DNA from: Phoma sp. XZ068
Taxonomy: Eukaryota; Ascomycota; Dothideomycetes; Pleosporales; Didymellaceae
Length of the DNA: 64,000 nt
Reading direction: 5' to 3'
NCBI GenBank assembly: GCA_004835665.1
Contig: RBKR01000001.1
Location: 1,426,001-1,490,000 of the forward strand
Shown here: one piece after another, positions 56,440-64,000 of the stretch
Layout: each line of letters starts with the position of its first letter
How positions within the stretch are numbered: position 1 is the first letter of the stretch
Position numbers and translations under genes: made by a program
The notes under the pieces: model-generated
What the model was told of the DNA's origin: nothing
What the model saw: the letters and a program-made list of their open reading frames with translations, nothing else
Database searches by the model: none

Positions 56440-58038
56440 TCACAGGTCACTTGCGTCAGTCAACTCCTCTCCCTTTTCGTCTCTGTCCACCTCAGCTACC
56501 AACAGCGACGACTGATCTTCAGCGTCTGCTTCTTCATCTTCAGTGTCGTCCAGATCTGGTGGAAGAGCAAATAGAGCAAGCTGCTCGTGGTGATGGGCTA
56601 GGTGTTTCTGCAATGCGCGAAGAGTCATGCGCTTGTGACATAACTTGCACTCCCCTTGCTCTGTCAAAGCGATGTTCCTAGCTGAATTGCGCTTGAGGGC
56701 CGAGAACATTGCTGTCGACGCAAGAACCTCAAGGTTGGTCTTGACATGGCTCTCGAAGTCTGGTTCTGATTGGAAAACCTTGAAACAGCCGCCAACACAC
56801 TGGAAAGAAGCGCGATGGGCTTCTAATTCGTGTGCAATCCAGGCGTGACGAGAATCAAAAAGTCTTTCAGCAGTCGCGCAGTCTTCGAACGTGCAGCAAT
56901 AGGGATGCAGGTCTTGGTAGATATGTCGTCTGCAACGATTAGTTGATATTTCAGAGCTCGCTGGCAGAACTCACTTCCATCCCGCTGTTGTATGGATTGC
57001 TATCAGGCCGAAACAGAGCGGGCAGTTGAAATATTCCTTTTCACGGGCATGCTTAGGCAGGTTTGGGACCTTGAGTGTAGCATTGACCGAATTGACCGAT
57101 GTTGCGTAGGATGTCATGGATGCTGTATCGTCTCCATCGTCCATGATGTTAAGACTATTGGTACGTTGCAGGGTCATTGCCTCTGTTGAATTTGTAGTGA
57201 GTTCGGTTTTGGCAGTCTCCAAACCTAGCTTGTCAATGTCTTTGGCTAACTTATTGTGATGCACTTCCCTGTATGTCAAATACTGTCTTCGACTGGATTT
57301 AGCTCGACCAAGCCTTTCGATTAAATACTTCGGCGCAGTGAGAAACTTGGACTGGACATGTAGTATGTCGTGCGGTTCAAAATGGGATTTATCGATACTT
57401 CTTGACTGATTGTTTGTTACTGGTTCTCGTATGGTCATAGAGATTCGCATGAGAGAATTCACCGCTGTTCTCATACTAGCGAACAACTGCTTGAGTTCAG
57501 TATTGCCGTGGAGATCTGGGCTGCTCGCATCATCATCCGATAATTCAGAATCTGAATCTGAGTATGTTTCCTCATCCCAAGGAGTACGCTTGTCTTCGAC
57601 AATGGCCAGAGCTGCAACCATTAGATTTCAAAAGCCGACGCGAAGTTGCGGTAACCTACCACCGTCTAACGTAGTAGATAGGAATGCAAGTTGATCGAGA
57701 GTGTCCGCCCTGAGCTGGGGAGCATCGCGAAGTCTGTTTTCAAGGGACCGACGACCTGTATTCGAAGTGAGCGGCTTACCCACGACATGGCCTCGGCATG
57801 AGAGAACTGACCTTTGCGGTGAGCACCGATGTTGCCTGCCCTACATTCTCCAAGTTAGAAGGTAATGCTGGCTTGGACCAAGTGCCTACCATAGTTTGAA
57901 GCGATCAAATTCATCCAAAACTGATCCTGCCTCTATCTGACCAGAGAACCTTGTAGGTTGCTTCAAGCTGTTAGCAAGGCTGAGAAAACTGCGGGCGCAT
58001 TTGTCCACCGCCGTGGGAATAAGGATGGTATGATCCAT
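56440..58038 (-). CDS. C2H2-type fungal-specific protein (5' part, 466 codons to an early stop)
   Basis: Exons 57890-58038, 57812-57840, 57660-57755, 56975-57611 and 56440-56929; all four introns are short and every junction keeps phase. The start MDHTILIPTAVDKCARSF and the junction-built RFKLWAGNIGAHRKGRRSLENRLRD are diagnostic of a large ascomycete family. It then has an acidic linker, a Cys/His zinc region (FNCPLCFGLIAIHT, ...HPYCCTFEDCATAERLF) and a final finger-like CKLCHKRMTLRALQKHLAHHHEQLALFALP. Paralogues continue several hundred residues further; here the frame ends at TGA and the remainder is degenerate. Role unknown; family members are often in variable, immunity-like gene sets. 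Confidence 0.6.
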
Positions 58039-58404
58039 GTCAAGAATACACAAAGTCCGCAACCTTTAAGAAACGTAGATAGAAAGTCTCTGCCAGAATC
58101 ATTGATCACTTCAAAGTACGTGTGGCTGTAGGATTGAGGGGTGGTGGGCCCAGGTGTACGACAGTTTGCAGGATGTCAGCATTCAAGTCGCGGGAGCCAA
58201 AAACCCCGCCCTGCACCACGCTCCACCGCTCCACCTTTCCTGTACGCTTGATCTGCCTTCTTATCCGACAATAGAGGCAACATAATTCCGGCGAAGGCCT
58301 ACAGGTTACTCGAAGGAGGCCAACACGAGCAGATTTTCTAAGAGGACTCTTACGAACAGTGCGCGTCCCCAGCATTAAGGACCCTTGAACTACGATCACA
58401 TATC

Positions 58405-60166
58405 ATCGCAACTGGCATTGAGATAGCAGGCTTGGTTTTGGGCGCTCTGCCACTGCTTCTGGAGGGGTTGAAATTCTATGCGGAAGGCGTTGACACGGCG
58501 AAACGCTGTTGGAAATATCGCGATGGTGTCCAGAGACTCATTTCTGAGCTACAGGCTGAATGTACTATCTATCAAAACAGCGTCCTGATGATGGTTCAGG
58601 GGATCGTCAGCGCGACAGAAGTAACAGAGTTTCTCGCTGAGCCCGGTGGTGAACTTTGGACGAGACCAAACATCGAGCAGAAGCTAAGGAAGCGCCTGGG
58701 CTCAAGTTTTAGTCCATACTTTGAAATAGTTTCCCGACTGAAGAACGCAGCCGATGCGTTCAGCACAAAGCTACAGCTTGATGATACGGGTAAAGTACGG
58801 TGTTGTTTGTTCCAGGATTGAACTTCGTTAACGAGTTACAGCCTCAGTTCTCGGACAAGCACGCTTTCAAGGAAAATGATAAACGCCTCAAATTTAGCCT
58901 GAAACAAACAGAATACACGGATCTGATGATTCAGATCAGGCAAACAAATTCCACGTTGAAGGACTTGACTTTTCAGCGACAGAGCATCGAAGCCCAGCAA
59001 CAACTCGCAGTCGCTGAGTGCATGCCCAACTTCAAGCGCATAAACAGACGGGCACAGGGTGTCTATTCAGCAATGAGTTTGGGCCGGACATGTCCGTGTC
59101 ACGCGGAGCATAGCGTCAATCTTCGCTTAGAACCTCGAATGGAGGATGTCTCGAGCGACGATGACGAAGACGAAGCCCCGATGCGTGATCCATTTCATGT
59201 CCTGCTTCGGTACGGGTATTAGCATGCTACTACTGCTGCCACCACCAATATCAGTTCCTGGCTCTGGGATGAAGCAGATATTCATGTTACATATCATTGT
59301 CCGGAGCCAGTGGCTGCAAATGCGCCGGCACCGCTACGCAGCGGCAAAGGCGTACGTTTCGCGATGCAAGCGAAAAGTGTCGTCAAGGCTGCATTGGAGC
59401 CCGAGCCCAACCTTCAGCCTATGAAAGCTGTGTTCACCTATCAGTACACTCCAAAAACCACAACGGGCCGTTTGTTTGACTCTCCTACACAACGAGATCG
59501 CAAGGCAGAAGTACGGATTGAAAATATACCCATCTAAAACTCTACCGCAGGCCACCGAACAGTGGTCTGATTTGACACTGCGGAACGCGTTGCAGCGTGG
59601 ACATCGTTTTCCTACGCGTGATCGTCTGCGTCTGGCAGTCACTCTTGCTTCAAGCGTTCTGCAACTCCATGAGACCCCTTGGCTTCACGACAATTGGGGA
59701 GTCGACAACATATACTTCATCGAACGCCCAGGTTTGAACGTGTACGATCAATCCTTCGTCTTACAGCGTTTTAATCAAGCGACTACCTCCAAAGCAACAA
59801 TATCGAGATCTATCAGTTTGATTTATTCGTAATCAGACTCCATTTGCCCTGGGTGTTGCGTTGATAGAGCTATGGTATAGCCAGACATTGGCTGAGCTTC
59901 AGATACCTGGAGATGTGGATCGAGCTGTTACCAAGTCTGACGCAGACTTGTTGACTAAATATAACACGGCGGACAGGCTGAGTGAAGAGCTCAAGTATGA
60001 GGCCGGCGCAAAGTACAGCAGTGCAGTCAGACGGTGCATTCGATGCAATTTCGACACAACCGCCAACAGGCTCGAAGATGCTAAATTCCAGAAAGCTGTG
60101 TTCCAAGGTGTCGTGGCGCAGCTACAGAAGAATTACCAGTTTATGGTCGGAGATGACGAGGATTGA
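58405..60166 (+). pseudogene. DUF7580-like fungal gene, apparently broken
   Basis: Reads GIEIAGLVLGALPLLLEGLKFY..., then GSSFSPYFEIVSRLKNAADAF, then, after an intron (58795-58841), FKENDKRLKFSLKQTEYTDLM. A probable 45-nt intron (59210-59254) removes a TAG and leads to SWLWDEADIHV and GKGVRFAM. Frame changes near 59390-59480 and 59780-59830 separate this from LSVLQLHETPWL-like (SSVLQLHETPWLHDNWGVDNIYF) and FIRNQTPFALGVALIEL segments, which are strong DUF7580 signatures. The expected ATG is ATC (ATC GCA ACT GGC ATT GAG). Family members are linked to HeLo/HET-type fungal immunity proteins. With no start and at least two frame breaks it is most likely a pseudogene; an unusual 5' exon cannot be excluded. 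Confidence 0.6.
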
Positions 60167-60170
60167 CAGG

Positions 60171-60670
60171 TGTGACCCTGCTGCGCAGCCCCAAGTTTAC
60201 AGTCAACCGCAATGTTTCACGTAGCAATAGCTACAAAGAATAAATGAATATCATCCCATAGCATGTGCCCTACAGAATGCTCCCATTAATACGAATCGAT
60301 AGTTTAAGGTCGATGGGCAATTTTCGGATACCAACCACGAGTATACAGCATGCGGCTTTAAGAAGACCTGATAACCTTATCTGATGAGTCGGCAAATCAG
60401 ACGATCCGGTATACAAGCCCGAACTTGGCAGGTGTTCGGGTATGGAATAGGGTTCTTTGGGGTCGGAGGGCCACACGCGATGGACCCTACGATGGTACTC
60501 GATAAGTTTTTCGATGCTCCACATGTACTATGTGGGTCCACGACGCACTCGATTTTGACTTGGGAGTTTTGTTTAAGTCAAACAAGCCATTGAATCATTG
60601 TGTACAGTACTGTGTACAGTTATATTCTGTACAGTTTAGATTTCTTTCATCAATTAGTAAGCAACTAATT
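60171..60670. other. Intergenic, no gene seen
   Basis: 500 bases between the DUF7580-like gene and the tRNA-like gene. A direct repeat of TGTACAGT occurs near 60602-60640; nothing else is evident. Confidence 0.45.
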
Positions 60671-60806
60671 GGCCTAATGGCCCAATGGCAAGGCGCTTGA
60701 CTACGATTCAATCGGCAATCAAGAGATTCCAGGTTGTAAGTATTGTCATACTCAAAGAGTCCCACGTTCGAAGCCTAACAGTTCTTAGCGACCCCTGGTT
60801 AGGTCA
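60671..60806 (+). tRNA. tRNA-Arg(ACG) interrupted in the anticodon loop and T loop
   Basis: All stems can be drawn: acceptor GGCCTAA/TTAGGTC (one G-T), discriminator A; D stem GCC/GGC with loop CAATGGCAA; anticodon stem CTTGA/TCAAG with loop CTACGA-A, anticodon ACG; variable AGATT; T stem CCAGG/CCTGG with loop TT-CGACC. An 11-nt intron (60707-60717) sits at the canonical 37/38 position. The T loop is split by 53 nt at 60736-60788. A T-run follows 15 bases after the end, suiting Pol III termination. The intact stems argue for a recent or functional gene; as DNA stands the B box is destroyed, so it may be a pseudogene. Confidence 0.65.
60736..60788 (+). other. 53-nt intron-like insertion in the tRNA T loop
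   Basis: Begins GTAAGTATTG, ends CCTAACAGTTCTTAG: a perfect 5' splice site, a CTAAC branch-like sequence 8-12 bases before a TAG end, and a length typical of introns in this window. The uninterrupted homologous copy at 61164-61193 reads AGGTT-CGACC, fixing both boundaries. The insert also contains CCCACGTTCGAAGC, which itself resembles a T arm, so a tRNA-tRNA chimera is an alternative. Confidence 0.55.
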
Positions 60807-60821
60807 TATAACAACTCCTCC

Positions 60822-60831
60822 TTTTTTTTTT
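60822..60831 (+). terminator. Pol III-type T-run
   Basis: Ten consecutive T on the non-template strand, 15 bases beyond the tRNA discriminator base. Confidence 0.6.
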
Positions 60832-61023
60832 GCACCTGTTTTTGTGTTCTTGATCACGCGCGACACCTAGGAAAAGATAGAGCTGGGTGTGCTGCTGCAT
60901 TGTACTGTCGCTGCTCTTTTAATGTAGCACAACCTGTGCGCACCTGAATCGCCACACCTTTTGGTTAGTTATACCGAAGCGCACCTTCCTAGTGTTGATT
61001 ACACCTTAACCTCATCACTGATT

Positions 61024-61160
61024 ATAGCTCATGCTCACCGCTGCTGGGCTGAGCTGTCAGGTTTGACTTCTGGTTGCAGTAATTTGACCCCAGGTTAAGA
61101 CACACAACAGCCTTTCCACGCCTTCAGTGTCAACAATAGCTCAGGCTCACTGCTGCTGGG
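61024..61160 (+). repeat. Degenerate direct repeat upstream of tRNA-like 3' halves
   Basis: ATAGCTCAxGCTCACxGCTGCTGG occurs at 61024-61047 and 61136-61159 with two mismatches. The first copy is followed by decayed T-arm-like GTCAGGTTTGACTTCTGG and by TTAAGACACACAAC, the second by the intact tRNA-Arg 3' half and TCACACAAC. The repeat unit is therefore a roughly 110-base module ending in a tRNA fragment. Confidence 0.55.
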
Positions 61161-61163
61161 GCG

Positions 61164-61193
61164 AGATTCCAGGTTCGACCCCTGGTTAGGTCA
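61164..61193 (+). pseudogene. tRNA-Arg 3'-half copy, uninterrupted
   Basis: Thirty bases identical to the variable loop, T arm, acceptor 3' strand and discriminator of the tRNA at 60671-60806, but without the 53-nt insertion. The 5' half is not a matching tRNA (no GGCCTAA acceptor or ACG anticodon arm). It retains a perfect B-box core GGTTCGACCCC. Confidence 0.7.
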
Positions 61194-62713
61194 CACAACT
61201 GTATTCTTTGCGCTTGGAATTGCAGGTGCCTGTGCGTATCCATCATGTTGCCATAGCGCAAGAGTCCAGGTTCAACCCTTCGTGAGGTTGCTTCTTCTAT
61301 TTTTGCATCTTTATGGGGTTTGATGACCTTTAGAAAGGTAACAGATGGCATTGGAATATTTTGATCGCGCCGATTACAGGCGCGATGAGGCAACTTATTC
61401 CTATTCGTGTGCAGGTTTTTGCCTGCCCTCAACGTTGGCTCAGAGGAAGTCGAAAGTCCAGTCACTGCGCACTACATATCACTTCGTCACTGCAATACGA
61501 AAACATTGATGTCGAACATTACTTTCTGTAAGCTCATCTATTTTGGTCTGTGCTGTCTTCGGATAACTTGCATCTGACCCTGAAACGTCGGCTGCCCGAC
61601 CCGAGCCGCAATGCAGTTTCGCATTTTGCATCCGCCGAGCCTCTTGTATCCCCCGCTGAAACAGACTTAAGGTTGAACCTTCGATGATCACCAAGTTCAT
61701 TCGCTGTGGACTTTTGTTACGCGTTGCATCTGCAACCTTGGCACTGCTTTGTTGATGTGGCCTGGCTTGGCTCTATTCACTGATTGCTATCATATACACT
61801 ACATTGGCTTTCGGCAATTTGGTCGCCGAATGCAAAAAATCGCGGCGACGAGAATACCGGTTGCAGTGCTGTTTCGGTACGACAGAGGATTTGTTGAGCT
61901 CCACTGTGTAGTCGACGAGATTGAGGATGTTGGTGTATAAAGAGGTGTGCCATTGAGCGAAGAGTCGACACCATAACGAGTGCGCCGTTCACTTCCCTTG
62001 CAGCCTCATGGCGGAGCGCTGTTCATCTTCCAGCTTCAGTAAATGAACCTCTGCCGCGAACTACTGCTCTAAGGAACCTCTGCTTCGACAAATTCACTCA
62101 ATGGGAGGCGAACCTGGGATGGGATAGAATCCGGTGGTTCCGATAACGTTGACGGCCATGTCCGGGAGATACCTGAAAGCGCAGCTCCTACCTGAGCGGG
62201 ATGCATCCACAAAGATCATCGAATCCCTCACGACAAGCTCGTAAACAGGTACCCTATGCACTAATTTTGTACAGAAGAGCAGGGTGGCTTTACAAAGTCT
62301 TCAGAAAAGCTTGTTCGATGTCTGAAACAGCTGAAGACTATTAAGAAAGAATAAAACCAACCCAGAAACATGCACTTGCACAACTTCTTGATAGGCAACG
62401 GAATCCATGATTTAATTACACTAGAGAGATCACATTAATGAGAGAATGGTTGCCCCATTTTGTAATTTCCAAGAAAGATAAGCCGTATAACGCCTTGTCC
62501 TCCATACTCGTACACTCATAGAAAGATCGTAACTCCGCGCATGAACATAGGCGGGGCAAAATTCCTAGGACATGGCAATAGTAAAAGAGAACATCCCTAT
62601 GCACTTCTGAGACATGCCAAGGTCGTGTGGGTCTTGCTTTGTGACTACTTTGCGACAACAAGTCGTGCAGCCTGGCTTGGCAAATGGTAACAATGCTAAG
62701 ACGCAGGGACTGC
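61194..62713. other. Gene-poor region, nothing supported
   Basis: One further diverged T-arm-like element (GAGTCCAGGTTCAACCC, near 61262) continues the tRNA-fragment series. Beyond that, 1.4 kb holds only short frames with no recognisable product. Confidence 0.5.
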
Positions 62714-64000
62714 CTAAGCAAATGCGCCTACAATGGCCATGCTAATAAAATGTAAGTTTGTGAAAATTAATCAAGCCAGAGATTTGACTTACCCAGCAGC
62801 ACCCAGGAGCACGTAGATGAAAGCCCTTGTCTTGTCCTTGCCTGTCAGGTTGTGGTTGGCTTCCTCAGAAAGGAAGTCTTCGGCAAGCAGGTCAACAAGG
62901 GCTGCGTAGATTAGTAGTCCAGATGATATGGCATTGAAGACGCCCACGATGATGAGACCGAAGGCACTGTTTGGATCATACGAGCTGCGCGTAAACAGGC
63001 CAATAGCCTGGCCAATGGGGGCAGTAGTACCGAAAGCGATGACCAGAGCCCACGGCTTCCAACTGCCCTTGGGGTAAGGTACAGCTGCGATACGAGACCC
63101 AAGACCAAGACCTTCAAACATCTGGTGGAATACGATGGCAATGAGCAGAATGATGAAGCCTTCAGCTGTGATCGAGACAGTCATACCGACGAAAACGGAG
63201 TGGAAGAGAATACCACCTTCAATGAGAGTGATCTGCATAGACTGCTTCTTGAGCACAAGAGGATCGACGGGCTGGCTCTCAACATCCTCATCAAAGTATG
63301 ACACCTGCGCTTCAGGGCCCTTTTCTTGAGGATAGCTGGGAAGGGCGGGCATTGCGCGGTTGACCATGTTGACCATCTCTTCGCGTTGACGGACGTATTG
63401 CTCGTAGAAGACAATGAACCAGGGCGGCATCTCAGATCGTGGCTCCATCTCGTTGTGATTTTTGGGGAAGGAGAAGTTTTCAACTGGGTACGTGTGCTCA
63501 ACCCAGCCTCTCTTGTCATCGCGGATGGTCAACATGGTCCGTTGCGAATCGTAGCTGTTCCTCTTTTGCATGCTGTTGTTCATTGCCGCTTGGATGCCAG
63601 GGGGCGCTGCGCCTCCAGCGAATTCGTTGCCAGTTGCGCTTCCATGAGAGTGCCCACCAGTCTTCGCATTGAGCCACATCTCAACCACAAAGAGGATGAA
63701 AAGCGAGCCCATCATGATGACACCGGGGAGAGCAGGGTACTTGTCAGTGAACAGCTCGGGAAGACAGGGATCGTTAAGAGATTGGAATGCAGTTGGAAGG
63801 AGCTAGAGATATTAGAGAACGTTTCGGTATCAAGACGGCGTACTTACATGAACGAAGGCGGTGGCAATCAGGACTCCGGTACCAAAGTGCTTGCAGAAGA
63901 AGAACACCTTCGGTGGGATCTTCATCCACTTGACCTTCTTCGCAACAACTGGAAACCCACAGCCTCCGATGGATGCAGCGAACACAATGACTATATAACG
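62714..64000 (-). CDS. ZIP-family zinc transporter (partial, 5' end outside window)
   Basis: Exons seen: 63848 to the right edge, 62793-63802 and a terminal 28-nt exon 62714-62741 that encodes the last residues (...GMAIVGAFA). Introns are 45 and 51 nt with GTAAGT donors. The first visible part gives FAASIGGCGFPVVAKK and FGTGVLIATAFVH, joined to LLPTAFQSLNDPC. A His-containing loop (GGHSHGS) and a long cytosolic loop follow, then the metal-site helices GGILFHSVFVGMTVSI and FHQMFEGLGLGSRIA, as in Zrt1/Zrt2. It takes up Zn2+ (or another divalent metal) at the plasma membrane. Confidence 0.92.

Noticed and set aside
1..64000. CRISPR arrays, insertion sequences, complete transposons
   Set aside because: None seen; the genome is eukaryotic and no transposase, reverse transcriptase or long terminal repeats were recognised.

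Overview
The window is nuclear DNA of a filamentous ascomycete (Pezizomycotina; Dothideomycetes is my best guess, from the mix of HET-related, DUF7580-like and Galpha-like fungal families). The evidence is eukaryotic gene structure throughout: about 20 conserved genes, most split by very short introns (mainly 45-75 nt) with GTAAGT/GTACGT-type donors, CTAAC/CTGAC branch sites and NAG acceptors, and no operons. All models below were spliced by eye and checked for phase. Both edges cut genes: CSE1 on the left and a ZIP transporter on the right.

Bases 1-26 kb are a dense housekeeping block: CSE1 (nuclear export of importin-alpha), TSC2 (GAP of the TORC1 switch), an MCUR1/FMP32-like inner-membrane protein, a peroxisomal enoyl-CoA isomerase, PET100, a TACO1/YebC protein, LAA1/HEATR5 (AP-1 accessory), IWS1/SPN1 (Pol II elongation), PCF11 (3' end processing) and AIM32. 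Bases 26-36 kb mix a HET-related protein lacking its HET domain, a small spliced membrane protein, MTQ1, a conserved fungal unknown, a Galpha-like protein and a four-helix membrane protein. Bases 37-50 kb hold CYC2, two MFS transporters, a secreted aspartic protease, MAK16 and MSS1. Mitochondrial factors are unusually frequent (FMP32-like, PET100, TACO1, AIM32, MTQ1, CYC2, MSS1), serving complex IV assembly, cytochrome c maturation, mitochondrial translation and tRNA modification.

Bases 50.4-62.7 kb are an accessory, gene-poor stretch and hold the most unusual features. The first is a minus-strand array of four tiny ORFs of 7-8 codons, all ending in Gly-Arg-(Gly/Asp)-Gly-Tyr-Asn. They differ mostly at synonymous third positions, lie behind a TATA-like box and have CA-rich leaders; they look like a polycistronic micropeptide gene. 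Next are two divergent fungal-specific genes, a C2H2 protein and a DUF7580-like protein, both carrying stops or frameshifts. Last is a tRNA-Arg(ACG) gene that keeps a complete cloverleaf only if a 53-nt insertion with spliceosomal-intron signals is removed from its T loop; an uninterrupted copy of its 3' half lies 0.4 kb downstream. The window ends in a ZIP-family zinc transporter.
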